Positions 10,726 to 21,880 of a stretch of DNA of 64,000 nt are shown in pieces. The notes beneath the pieces are model-generated. The model made no database searches. It saw nothing but the letters and a program-made list of their open reading frames with translations, and had not been told where the DNA came from. The stretch covers positions 21,292,557 through 21,356,556 of the forward strand of contig CM039511.1 in NCBI GenBank assembly GCA_022432975.1, in the 5' to 3' direction. The first letter of the stretch is position 1. Every line of letters starts with the position of its first letter. The position numbers and the translations under genes are program-made. Source of the DNA: Begonia masoniana. Taxonomy: Eukaryota > Streptophyta > Magnoliopsida > Cucurbitales > Begoniaceae.

Positions 10726-13217
10726 TGTAACACCCAGTTTTACGGGTTTTCGATTGTCCACTACATAATGCCATTTTTGTAAATATAATAAATTAAGCCC
10801 GCTTTACGAACGGAAAGTTTCATTAGAGCCCTAGGAATTTATGAGGATTTTAGAGGAATAAAGAAGTCTTCGAAAATTCAAACCGATAGGGTAACACCCG
10901 AGTTTCGACTTTCCACTATATAAGGTTAAAGTCGTAAATATAGCAAAATAAGTCCGTTTTACGAACGGATGGTTTATAAATTGAAATTTTTGACAAAATA
11001 AGGAAATGTGAAGAAACCGATTCGATAGACAAAATAACGAAATAGATAACGAAATAATAAAAAAATCAAGAGGAGGGGCAAACTTGTCTTTTGACAAGTC
11101 AAATTCATTAAACCTTAACTCTCCTCTCTTCCTTCCCCACTTCTGCGAAAATCTCCAGAGGCTTCTCCGTCTCTCTGGCGACTTGGCTTCCAACGGCTAT
11201 TCTCCTCTTCTTCAACGATTCCTCCTCCAATCGATCAATCTTCTTCACGTTTCCTTCTCCAAACGACGTCCTAGGTATGATTCTATAGTTTTAGTCCATT
11301 AGTTATCGATTTCTAGGTTGTTAAACAGTTAGAGTTTCGTTAGATTTTTGTCAAATTAGTCGGGTCAGGTATCACCGTATTTATGATTATTGAGCGTAGT
11401 TAGCCAAAATAATGGATGTATTTGGAGTTTTGGTTAAAAATTGGATATTTGAAGTTTTGGAAAACTCCATTAATAAAAGTTTATGATTTGCGAGCGTAAA
11501 TTGCTCGACGAAATGTCTGAGAGAAGTTAATTAGAATTTTAAGAAATTTCCTTTAGCTAGGAGTTTCGTTAGCCTTCGAAATTTGATTTCCTAGGATCGA
11601 TTTTAATGACGATTGTTATGGATTTTCTTAGGTGAACAACGCTCGTGGACAGAGCTTGGATTGCTATGGACGCAAGGTAAGTCTTCCTGAATTGTTTGGC
11701 CGATCCGGCCTATACCATAGGAGAGTTAATTGTTCGAGGATATTGGTGAAGCGATTGTTAGTGTAGGTTGGATGGGTAGTCTAGGATATTTGTTATGTTA
11801 AAATGTTTTTTTTCTTAGGTTCTATATATTGTTTATGCTTTTCTTACTTTTATTGTACAACTCCATGTTCATTCATCATGTTTTACAAGCTAGCACAAAA
11901 AATGAATTTCCGCATACGTTTTCATGAAAAGAAACGACTAAAGAAAGATATGAATGTATGTAATTATGGTCATATCAGGGTGGGGTTCAGACATGGTTAT
12001 CCTGAAAGAAGGAGCATGTTTTCCTCCGGTAGATGGAAAGGGTTATTTAACCGCCAGATGTGCCCTCTCCATCTGGTGAGAGCAAACCCCTGGTGATGCC
12101 TATGCTATGTAACTAAAGAATGAAAATGAATGCATGATTTTATGAACTGCATACGCATAGCACGCATTTGCATTTACGTAGATTTACTGAGCCCTTTAGC
12201 TCATAGGTTATTTCTATGGTGTAGGTGACTGTGATACAGGTGAGGATGACATCCCTCCACCCGATGTATGAGCAGGTTGAAGAAGTGTGCCCGTGGGAGT
12301 GTGCTAGCGTAGTCGGTGCTATTTTGACCCGTGGGGGGACGACGTAAAGGTATGTTGGTTTAGAGATGGGTAGAAATTGTATGGATAGTGTATTTGATGG
12401 ATTAGCCTAGAAATTTGTGATGAAAATGGTTTATGGATAATTTGTGAACGGGAGTATAGAAAGTCTCAGTGATAGTTTTTGTTTTGGAATTTTACTGGAC
12501 TACTTGGTGACTTAAGTTTCATAGGGGGTTTGTTAAATTTTCAAACAGATCCATGTAGTTTGTTTTTATGAAATTTGGCTACATTTTTATATGTTTCGAG
12601 TAGTTTTTGGACGATTGGTGAATTGAGGAAATGTGTGAGGATAAAGGAGTTATTATGTTAAATTGTGAATGAGTACTGGGTGATGTAGGGATACGGTGAA
12701 GGAAGAAGAACTGTTAAGTGTGTGTGAAAAAGGAAAGGAAAAGGGTGCCGGCTCTCTGGAGTTCAAACTCCAAAGAGTAGGGCGATCGATCGCCAGAAAA
12801 GGGCCGATCGATCGCCAGAAGAAAGGGCGACTCTCTGGAATTCCAGAGAGTCTGCCGATCGTTTGCCAGAAAAGGGGCAAACAATCGGGTCTTGCAGGCT
12901 ACGCTCTGGAAGAAATTCCAGAACGGCAGCCGATCAATCGCCAGAAAGGGGCGATTGATCGGCTGTTCAACGGCCGATCGATCGGCTATCAAGTGGCCGA
13001 TCGATCGCCCCTTTGTTTTCTTGTTTCGGACATGTTTGCCCCCAGCTTTTGCACTGCATTTTCCCTCTGCTTAATACATGGTTTTATTTGAAGGATTTTA
13101 GACAAATTCAACAATCCAAGACTTCGATTTAGAGGTTTAGAAGTTAGAATTTTATGAGTGTTATAAAAAGAAAAATTTATACGGAAATTTCGAGGTATAG
13201 GATTAGGGGATGTCACA
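10726..13217 (+). repeat. 5' LTR of the TR-GAG element
   Basis: Runs from TGTAACACCCAGTTTTACGG to GGGGATGTCACA, 2492 bp. The first 165 bp are followed by a diverged second copy of the same LTR start (GTAACACCCGAGTTTCGAC at 10892). The second copy holds a TATA-like TATATAAGG (10917-10925), whereas the first has TACATAATG at that place. Other landmarks are donor-like CTAG|GTATGA near 11274, acceptor-like TTCTTAG near 11631, donor AAG|GTAAGT at 11676/11677, hairpin arms AGATGGAAAGGG (12031-12042) and CCCTCTCCATCT (12063-12074), branch-like TTACTGAG near 12184, and the frame GDCDTGEDDIPPPDV-stop (12224-12271). Confidence 0.85.
12770..13015. repeat. CGATCGATCG minisatellite, 5' LTR
   Basis: Repeated palindromic CGATCGATCG, or near copies of it, alternates with GCCAGAAAAGGGGC-like and CTCTGGAATTCCAGAG words. 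The latter are themselves inverted repeats. The block sits between the conserved short frame and the LTR 3' end. Confidence 0.7.
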
Positions 13218-13222
13218 ATTTA

Positions 13223-13237
13223 TGGTATCCGAGCCCC
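13223..13237 (+). promoter_or_regulatory. Primer-binding site, initiator tRNA-Met type (variant)
   Basis: TGGTATCCGAGCCCC starts five bases after the 5' LTR. It differs at one base from TGGTATCAGAGC, the usual complement of the initiator tRNA-Met 3' end in plant LTR elements. Confidence 0.75.
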
Positions 13238-13378
13238 CGGGTTTTAAAATCGCTTCTGTAGACTGCTCGACTGCACAGCCACTACGCGGACATCCTTCCT
13301 CAACTGTAAGTACGTTTTTAAGTTTTCTTTTTGATTTTTTTAGTTTTGTTGTTCTTCAATTTTTATAGGATTTCAAAA

Positions 13379-13948
13379 ATGGTTTGTAAAGATAACGATA
13401 GGGATGCGAGGGACGACACCATAGATCTATTGAGGGGTGTCGTTGCCCAACAAGCTCAGCATCTAGACCAACAAGCGCAACATATAGATTAGCAATCCTG
13501 CCAGCTTGAAGCATTGAAAAACCGAGAGGGCCCTAGAACCCAAGTGGTGATTACTCATAGTAACCACAACATGGATAGGTTCCGCATAAAATTTCAACTG
13601 CACCCAGTAGAGAAAAAGTAACAAAGAGGTGTTAAAAGGTCGTATGAGGGAAGGGATGGCCGGGGTAAAGGGAAACAGGCACAAGGAACTTCGCGAAAAC
13701 CCCAGTGTCCTAATTGCCAGAAGGAACATTATGGCGATTGCAAATTAGGCACAAATAGGTGCTTTCGATGTGGCGAGATTGGCCACTATGTCAAGGATTG
13801 CCTGAAGCCAGACAGAGACCAATCGGGCACTGATCAGAAAAATATTACGCCGAAGATGCTTGCCCTGGCTGGAGAAGAGGAAACTGCCCAACCTTCAGCT
13901 GTTTCAGGTAGAGTTTTATCTCAACAGTTAATGGAGTTAAAACATTAG
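13379..13948 (+). pseudogene. gag remnant with CCHC zinc knuckle
   Basis: The frame opens at ATG 13379 (MVCKDNDRDARDD...) with a Gln-rich N-terminus. It contains in-frame stops after 'AQHID' and after 'HPVEKK', then reaches a nucleocapsid zinc knuckle CFRCGEIGHYVKDC near 13760-13800 (CX2CX4HX4C). The conserved gag body between N-terminus and knuckle is missing, so there is an internal deletion of roughly 150-200 codons relative to the gag at 31355 onward. The frame ends at TAG 13946-13948, before any protease motif. Confidence 0.7.
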
Positions 13949-16543
13949 AATGAAGATGTAGTATAGAATAAGGATTTGACTGTAATAATTATGCGATAGA
14001 TCAAAGTAGGTTGGAAAATAGAGGAAAAATAGAATAGTAGGAGTTGAGTAAGAAGGATTCCTAGGTGAACTTCGACGAGAAGACTGTAGGTTAAATACAT
14101 GATGACATAGACCTTATAGAAAGAGAGTTATGTAGTAATAGAAATAGGCCGAACTAACCACAAGAATTGTGCACTTAAAATTTGATTACCACTAGAGGAA
14201 TACAACCTATGAGAAATAACTTTTAAATAGATAGGGACTGGACCTAGTTGACAAACCCTTGAAGTTATAGGATAAGACTAATCAAAGAGAAAGATGAAAG
14301 CTTAGGTATAAACTTATTGAGGGATACCCTAAATCGTCGAGATACTATTAGTGTGTTTAAGTGGATAAGTGAGTATCGCAGAACTCGTATGTTTCAGATT
14401 CGCGTGAAGTGAGAGTGTCTAGACGAAGATAGTATTCGAGAGTTCAACTTGAATTAATTTTTGAGAGGATATGGGGTGGGGCCATTACCACTGTGACCTT
14501 GGAGGATGAGATGAATCAATACAAAGTCGTGGATGTAAAATCGGAGTGATTACATCGGGGTGTCCGTATCGATCGATATCGATGAAGGAAATAAGGAGAT
14601 TTGCTCGGGGTTGGAAGTTAGTGAATTTTGAGACATTAGAGAGTTAAGGACATGTGCAAGGTGATACTCGAGATTTCAAAAATTGGCCGATCTCAAGAGA
14701 TAAGTATCGTCTAAGAAGACTAATTAGTAAAGGATGATTATAGATTCGCGAAAAGATTACGACCGATATAGTATAAGGGAGGAGACTTAGAGAAGTTAAG
14801 AATGATCGACGAGTAGTAGACACGTTAGACATTTGGTGTTGCTTGATTAGAGATTGTGAAGCTAAAACATAAGAGTTAGAAAGAGCTTAAAAACCTAAAC
14901 GCATTAACTAATGAGAAAAAGTTTAGCACCTTAAATTGTAAGACGTGTTTAGGGGTTAAAGCGACTAGTATGACCATAAAGGGGATGACGATTCGACCAG
15001 AGTGAGTGTATAGTTGGTACAGTTTAAGTTAAGAACCACAAACATAAGACTTACCTCCAGGGTGGAAGTAGGATCATCAGTGTTTGAGGAACTAAGAAGG
15101 TTAACCTGAATGAAGTGGTGTTTCTAAATTTTTGGAAAATAGAAGGGTAAGATTTTAGAATTCGAGTAGATTTGGACTAAGGATGTAAACTTATCTACAA
15201 CAAGTTTGCAAACAAGAAGATCGTTGGATAAATCGTTGAAAGGGAACAAAGTAGAATATTCAGACCGACTAAGAGGAATGAAAGAGGGTAACCTCAAAGA
15301 AATCCTTGTGTGATATTAGGGATAAGTGCAGGGGATTGTTAGATTAAATGAAGGGTTAAAATTGAAAGCTTGGCTCAGTGCTTAGTGTCGTACGATTTGA
15401 GGAATTCGTGGATTATCAAATGAGGATTTACACAGAAATTATGTAAGTAAACTTGGAAGTGAAATTAAGTTAGAAAATTTCAAAAGTTTGACTTGTATTC
15501 AACAAGTCGAGGCCAATGAATATGTAAATGACTTAAGGTTTTAATAAATAGTTTAGAGTAATTCAATGGCAAAACTTAGGGACTCAACTGTGCTCAAACT
15601 TAATACAGATTTAGGTTGGACAAATGAGCATAATGTAGATAGTATGAGAATTTCAGTAAAGGGCATAGCAAGAGAACCCCTTAAGGTAGCTTAGAATGAA
15701 TGTGATGTTTATAGGATCTTATCTGCGAAGGGACCGGGACCTTAAGAGAGTAGCGACGCCAGCACTCAATTGGACTCATTGAGATCTTGAAGTACTGTGA
15801 TGATACAGTTTGAAAAGTGTGGCAATGTGAACTTAGTTGAGAAACCCGCACCAAAATGGTCGCCAATGATTGGCGAGTTGCCCAAGGAAGCGTACGACTT
15901 GGGGTAATAATGATGAAAAGGTTTAGGATAGATCATTATTGGAGTAAATGTGAGGAATTTAGTAGACATACGTTTCGACTATGGTTGAGGTCGATGAATT
16001 TACGTAGATATTGGTTTACAATCCAAGAATTAGTAGAAACCTTTAGATGATAGTCAACCCAAAAAGTGATAGGAAGCTTAGGTATGGCTATTGCCTAAGG
16101 AAGTAACTAGAGGAGATCTGAATATAAGGTCAGTTAGAAGAGTTTGAAAGCTTAACGTTTGGATGATTAAGTGTAGACCAGAGCGTGCACGAGTCATTCA
16201 GTGTCAAGTGCACAGTAAGGATCGTTTGATTGAGACTTAAGAAATTTGATAAGGCTCGATGCATAAACAAGGACATGCTTAGCTCAATTGGTTAGTAGGC
16301 TAAGGTGGTATCATTGGGATTTTAGAAGTTTTAATTTGGAACCATAGGGATAGATCCCAAGTATGGATGAGATCAAAGTTCTTAAAGAGAAACTCAAGAT
16401 TTTGGAGAGATGAAGGGAAGACACTTGAAAAGAACAGGGTATTGTAAGTTGAAATATAAAGTCGCAAGACATGAGACAAGAATATCAAGGGCTATAAGCT
16501 AAGTCAAATTTTGAGGACAAAATTTTGTTTAAGGTGGATGGAA
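13949..16543 (+). other. Non-coding interior of the TR-GAG element
   Basis: About 2.6 kb, purine-rich and full of TAG/TAA/TGA on the plus strand. No frame exceeds about 70 codons and no pol motif is visible. It ends with TTTGAGGACAAAATTTTG and the purine tract, the same pre-LTR sequence as in the chromoviruses here, so the 3' edge of a pol-bearing ancestor is retained while the coding part is lost or unrecognisable. Confidence 0.6.
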
Positions 16544-19016
16544 TGAAACATCCGGTTTTACGGGTTTTTGATTTTTCACTACATAATGCCATTTTCGTAA
16601 ATATAATAAATTAAGCCCGCTTTACGAATTGAAAGTTTCATTAGAGCCCCAAGAATTTATGAGGATTTTAGAGGAATAAAGAAGTCTTTAGAAATCCAAA
16701 CCGATAGGATAACACCCGAGTTTCGACTTTCCACTATATAAGGTTAAAGTCGTAAATATAGCAAAATAAGTCCATTTTGCGAACAGATGAATTTATTAGA
16801 ACCCTAGTAATAAATTGGAATTTTTGGCAAAATAAAAAAATATGGAGAAACCGATTCGATAGACAAAATAACGAAATAGATAACGAAATAATAAAAAAAT
16901 CAAGAGGAGGGGCAAACTTGTCTTTTGACAAGTCAAATTCGTTAAACCTTAACTCTCCTCTCTTCCTTCCCCACTTCCACGAAAATCTCTAGAGGCTTCT
17001 CCCTCTCTCTGGCGACTTGGCTTCCAACGGCGATTCTCCTCTTCTTAAACGATTCCTCCTCCAATTAATCAATCTTCTTCACGTTTCCTTCTCCAAACGA
17101 CGTCCTAGGTATGATTTTTATCGTTTTAGTCCGTTAGTTCTCGATTTCTAGGTTGTTAAACGGTTAGGGTTTCATTAGGTTTTCGTCAAATTAGTCGGGT
17201 TATGTTAGAAACGGTCAGGTATCGCCGTATTTATGATCATTGAGCGTAGTTAGCCAAAATAATGGATGTATTTGGTGTTTTGGTTAAAAATCGGATATTT
17301 GAAGTTTTGGAAAACTCCATTAATGGAGGTTTATGATTTGCGAGCGTAAATTGCTTGACGAATGTCTGAGAGAAGTTAATTAGAATTTTAGGAAATTTCC
17401 TTTAGCTAAGAGTTTCGTTAGCCTTCGAAATTCAATTTCCTAGAATCGATTTTAATGACGATTGTTATGGATTCCCTTAGGTGAACAACGCTCGTGGACG
17501 GAGCTCGGATTGCTAAGGACGCAAGGTAAGTCTTCGTGACTTGTTTGGCCGATCCGACCTACACCATAGGAGAGTTAATTGTTCGAGGATATTGGTGAAG
17601 CGATTGTTAGTGTAGGTTGGATGGGTAGTCTAGGATAATTGTTATGTTAGAACGTTTTTTTCTTAGGTTCGATGTATTGTTTATGCTTTTCTTACTTTTA
17701 TTATACAACTCCATGTTCATGCATCATGTTTTACAAGCTAGCACGAAAAATGAATTTCCGCATACGTTTTCATGAAAAGAAATGACTAAAGAAAGATATG
17801 AATGTATGTAATTACGGTCATGTCGGAGTGGGGTTCAGACATAGCTGTCCTGAGAGGAGGAGCACGTTTTTGCCTCGGTAGATGGAAAGGGCTATCTAAC
17901 CACCAGATGTGCCCTCTCCATCTGGTGACGCCCATGCTATGTAACTAAAGAATGAAAATGAATGCATGATTTTATGAACTGCATACGCGTGGCACACATT
18001 TACATTTATATAGATTTACTGAGCCCTTTAGCTCATAGGTTATTTCTATGGTGTAGGTGACTGTGATACAGGTGAGGATGACATCCCTCCACCCGATGTA
18101 TGAGCAGGTTGAAGAAGTGTGCCCGTGGGAGTGTGCTGGCATAGTCGGTGCTATTTTGACCCGTGGGGGGACGACATAAAGGCATTTTGGGTTAGAGATG
18201 GGTAGAAATTGTATGGATAGTGTATTTGATGGATTAGCCTAGAAATTTGTGATGAAAATGGTTTATGGATAATTTGTGAACGAGAGTATAGAAAGTCTAA
18301 GTGATAGTTTTTGTTTTGGAATGTTACTGGACTGCTTGGTGACTTAAGTTTCATAGGGGGTTTGTTAAATTTTCAAACAGATCCATGTAGTTTGTTTTTA
18401 TGAAATTTGGCTACATTTTTATATGTTTCGAGTAGTTTTTGGACGATTGGTGAATTGAGGAAATGTGTGAGGATAGAGGAGTTATTATGTTAAATTGTGA
18501 ATGAGTACTGGGTGATGTAGGGATACGGTGAAGGAAGAAGAACTGTTAAGTGTGTGTGAAAAGGGAAAGGAAAAGGGTGCCGGCTCTCTGGAGTTCAAAC
18601 TCCAGAGAGTAGGGTAATCGATCGCCAGAAAAGGGCCGATCGATCGCTAGAAGAGAGGGCGACTATCTGGAATTCCAGAGAGTCTGCCGATCGTTTGCCA
18701 GAAAAGGGGCGAACGATCGGGTCTTGCAGGCTACGCTCTGGAAGAAATTCCAGAGCGGCAGCCGATCGATCGCCAGAAAGGGGGTGATTGATCGACTGTT
18801 CAAGGGCCGATCGATCAGCTGTCAAGTGGCCGATCGATTGGCTCTTTGTTTTCTTGTTTCAGACATGTTCGCCCCTAACTTTTGCACTGCATTTTCCCTC
18901 TGCTTAATACATGGTTTTATGTGAAGGATTTTAGATAAATTCAACAATCCAAGACTTCGATTTAGAGGTTTAGAAGTTAGAATTTTATGAGTGTTATAGG
19001 ATTAGGGGACGTCACA
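16544..19016 (+). repeat. 3' LTR of the TR-GAG element
   Basis: Runs from TGAAACATCCGGTTTTACGG to GGGGACGTCACA, 2473 bp, collinear with the 5' LTR with scattered substitutions and short indels. It shares the duplicated start (second copy from about 16710), donor AAG|GTAAGT at 17525/17526, hairpin arms 17880-17891 and 17912-17923, the frame GDCDTGEDDIPPPDV-stop at 18056-18103, and a CGATCGATCG block at 18600-18845. The first base pair block TGAAACATCC has changed from TGTAACACCC. Confidence 0.85.
18600..18845. repeat. CGATCGATCG minisatellite, 3' LTR
   Basis: Counterpart of the block at 12770-13015, with the same alternating palindromic words and several point differences. It shows how the array looked before and after the element's last replication. 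Confidence 0.65.
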
Positions 19017-19021
19017 CATTT

Positions 19022-19638
19022 TTAGGCTACGGCCAATCTCTAACAACCTTAATCTTGGTTGGATCTACAGAAATTCCTTCTTGAGATATAACATGGCCAA
19101 GAAAATCGATCATGTCCAGCCAAAATTCAGATTTGGAAAATTTCGGGTACAGTTGATGTTGCTTCAGAATTGACAAAACGATCCTCAATTGCTCCTCATG
19201 TTCCTCCTTTGTTCTTGAGTAGACCAAGATGTCATCAATGAAGACGACGACAAACTTGTCTAAATACTCCTTAAACACCCGATTCATTCGGTCCATGAAG
19301 GCTGCAGGGGCATTTGTAAGTCCAAAAGACATTACTAGAAAATCGTAATGCCCATACCTCGTACGAAATGCTATCTTCGGGATATCTTCTCTTCTGACTC
19401 TCAGCTGATTGTAGCTTGAGCGTAAGTCGATTCTTGAAAAGATTCGGGCACCTTGTACTTGATCGAACAAGTCATCTATTTGAGGCAATGGATACTTGTT
19501 CTTTATAGTAAGCTTATTCAATTATCGGTAGTCGATACACATTCTGAGAGTTTCATCTTTCTTCTTGACAAAAAGAACTGGCGCTCCTCAAGGAGAAAAA
19601 CTAGGTCGAATGAACCCTTTGTCCACCAACTCTTCTAA
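19022..19638 (-). pseudogene. Chromovirus 1 reverse transcriptase half
   Basis: The 164-codon open frame at 19521-19027 encodes RT from [15 protein letters not shown] through [21 protein letters not shown] and the catalytic FIDD box ([12 protein letters not shown]) to [18 protein letters not shown]. Just upstream (19522-19638) the fingers region is present but interrupted by stops. At its 3' end there is an in-frame stop close to the CATTT insertion site. The remainder of RT lies at 10720 on the other side of the nested TR-GAG element. Confidence 0.85.
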
Positions 19639-20898
19639 CTAAGATTTCAATTCTTTCAATTTAGTAGGTGCCAATCTGTACAGATTCTTCGACACAGGTT
19701 CAGATCCTGGGTATACATCAATAACAAATTCTAGTTCTCGGTCTAGAGGTAATCCTGGAAGATCATCGAGAAAAATCTCTGGAAATTCTCTAACAATTGG
19801 GATATCCATTGGCGTTACCTCACTGAATAATCGAGCATCTATTACTCTGGCCAAATAGACTGAGCATTCATCTTTAAACATCTCCCAGACCATCATCGAA
19901 TAGGAGATAGGAAGCCCACTCGTTCTATTCATCGTCTGAAAAGTGAACTTTTCTCTATTTGGAGGCTGGAAGGATACTACCCCAGATCTACAGTCAATAG
20001 TAGCAAAATGGTAGGATAGCCAATCCATTCCCAGAATAAGATCATATCTTTCTATACTCATTACTATCAGGCGACCAAAAAGCGTATTATTTTCTATAGA
20101 AATAACATTGCCTTGGAATACTCGATCTGAATTCATACATTCCCCCGAGGGCAGCATTACACTAGAAGAACAATCTGCTAACTCTATCACCAAGTTTAAT
20201 CTAGCTACACACTTACTAGAAATAAAGGAATGCATAGCCCCTGTATCTATTAAAGTAAAGATTACTACGCCGGTAATCAAAACAATACCTAAAATAACTG
20301 AAGGTCTAGCATCTTCATCAACATCACCAGGCTCGATGAAAGTGAATATCCTCGGCATAACTCTCCGTTGACCTCTGCCTGGCTGGTCTCTACCTGGTTT
20401 CGGGCAATATTTAACAAAATGGCCCGTCTCTCCACATCGGAAACAAAGATCTGTACCTATTTTACACTCGTCAAAATGTTCATTCTGGCACTTAGGACAC
20501 AAAGGCTTCTGAGAAGTTCCTTGTATCTGTTTCCCTTTGCCCTCGTCATTCTTTCCCTTATACGGCCTTTTAATACCCCTTTGTTGCTGTGGTTGTTGTT
20601 GTCCTCTTAGCTGCCAACCCCTGTTCTAAGGTTGAAGTTCTCTGAAGAAACCTATTGCAGGCTCCCTCAGCTTAACAAATTTCTGTTCGACCTCATCTAC
20701 TTCCAAGGCCTTGGCTACAATACTCGCATAGGGAACACCCAGAGTCCCCGATATCTTCACGCTCTTATAAATTTCAGGCTTCAGACCCTGAACAAATTGA
20801 TGCACTTTATCCTCATTATCACTTACCAGATTAATTGCAAATTGTGATAACGCTTTGAACTGCCAAACAAGTAACTTATAGATAGTTAGATTTTCCAT
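19639..20898 (-). pseudogene. Chromovirus 1 gag and protease
   Basis: At 20898-20626 lies the end of the gag body ([16 protein letters not shown]). After a stop region, 20502-19639 carries a nucleocapsid zinc knuckle (CFRCGETGHFVKYC), the aspartic protease motif LIDTGAMHSFIS, and the linker into RT ([16 protein letters not shown]). Gag and pol are in one reading direction as in chromoviruses. The N-terminal half of gag is absent because the element is truncated at about 20900. Confidence 0.8.
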
Positions 20899-20904
20899 TT
20901 TTGA

Positions 20905-21649
20905 TTACTGGAGATGTTGGCGAGTCTTTTGTTTTTTGTCTGTATAGATATGTTCATTTTAGACGTATCCATGCAGTTCGTTTCTAGAATTTTGCTAAGT
21001 ATTCACGGTGTTGATGTGGTGACAAATTATTATGTTATTAAAGTATAAGCGTTAAATTTATGGTATATTTATGGTATTTTGGATGTTTAGAGAGGAAAGG
21101 AAGTGTATTGGGGATGAGTAAGTAGAATTGGTTATGTGTGGAGGAAAGGTGAAGTGTTAAGCGTAATAAGGATGACAGTTTGCCTTCGAGGTGTCGACCG
21201 CTATTGCAAGGTGTTGATTGGTCACTGTACAAAACAAAAAACAGAGACAATAAAGTGTCGACCGCTATTGCAAGATGTCGACCAGTTTGTGTAGAACCGG
21301 CAGCAAGTGTCGACCGATATTGTGAGGTATCGATCGGTCACTATACAAACAGAAAACAGAGGCAAATAAAGTGTCAACTAAAGTTATAGGTGTCGACCGG
21401 TTTGTGTAGAATCGACAGTAAGTGTCGACCAAAACTCGTGGGGGTCAACTGAGATTCTCTTTATTGTTTTCATACTTAGGATTTTGGTTAATTTTATTTT
21501 ATAACGAGTCTTCCACGCACGAATGTTTTTCGCTGCCAAGGTTTAACGTTTTAAACAATGTCGCTTGTGGAAATTATTAAGTCAAAAAAAATTATACGCT
21601 AAAAAGTCAAGTATGACAAGTCACGTGGGGACCTGCGAGGGTTGTCACA
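20905..21649 (+). mobile_element. Forward LTR, 3' part (continues 1982-5028)
   Basis: The sequence matches the region of sister LTRs between the 'GACCCGTGG' block and the 3' end: a TCCATGCAGTTCG segment, a GTCGACC minisatellite (21175-21450), AACGAGTCTTCC, and a terminal GTTGTCACA at 21649. It is best read as the continuation of the LTR broken at 5028, with perhaps 100-200 bp lost. The left edge is approximate. Confidence 0.65.
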
Positions 21650-21654
21650 ACTTA

Positions 21655-21667
21655 TGGTATCAGAGCC
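21655..21667 (+). promoter_or_regulatory. Primer-binding site, initiator tRNA-Met type
   Basis: TGGTATCAGAGCC lies five bases after the LTR end at 21649, the exact complement expected for initiator tRNA-Met. It marks the preceding LTR as a 5' LTR of a forward element. Confidence 0.75.
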
Positions 21668-21687
21668 AGGTTTCGATCCTAGTCAAG

Positions 21688-21880
21688 TACAACTAGCTCA
21701 AGTGGTACCAGTGATGGGGAAATTTTGGTCATGACCTGGAAGCTAGGGTTCAAATCACTGGGAGGCAAAAACTCCCCTTCCAAGGGGGAGAAGGTTATGA
21801 GTGACGACTGACCCGTATACTGGATCTGGACCCAGATGGCAATGCGTTCGCGTGGAAAAAAAGCTGGTGAAGGGGGTAGG
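21688..21880 (+). mobile_element. Possible tRNA-derived SINE
   Basis: TAGCTCAAGTGG (from about 21691) resembles a pol III A box. GGGTTCAAATCAC, about 60 bp further, resembles a B box. A GC-rich body follows (AACTCCCCTTCCAAGGGGGAG and onward). No clear target duplication or tail was found, so it may instead be the start of the internal region of the forward LTR element. Confidence 0.35.

Larger units (their letters stand above)
10726..19016 (+). mobile_element. LTR element with gag remnant and no pol (TR-GAG type)
   Basis: Two direct LTRs (10726-13217 and 16544-19016) flank a 3.3 kb internal region. A perfect target duplication CATTT lies at 10721-10725 and 19017-19021. A primer-binding site follows the 5' LTR and a purine tract (AAGGTGGATGGAA, 16531-16543) precedes the 3' LTR. 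The only recognisable protein is a gag remnant with a zinc knuckle. No RT, RNase H or integrase motif is visible in any frame. This matches plant non-autonomous elements that keep gag only and would need pol in trans. It is the youngest event in this nest because it interrupts chromovirus 1. Confidence 0.85.
5029..20904 (-). mobile_element. Tekay/Del-like chromovirus 1, 5'-truncated and nested
   Basis: A minus-strand Ty3/gypsy element with its 3' LTR at 5029-7337, pol at 7378-10720 and 19022-19638, and gag-protease at 19639 to about 20898. Domain order (gag, protease, RT, RNase H, integrase, C-terminal chromodomain-like segment) is that of chromoviruses. Two insertions split pol: a 1231 bp solo LTR at 7640-8870 and an 8291 bp element at 10726-19016. 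The 5' LTR and N-terminal half of gag are missing: at about 20900 the sequence switches directly to a forward LTR. This is best explained by a deletion that also removed a small piece of the host LTR. Premature stops and frame changes show it is dead. Confidence 0.85.
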
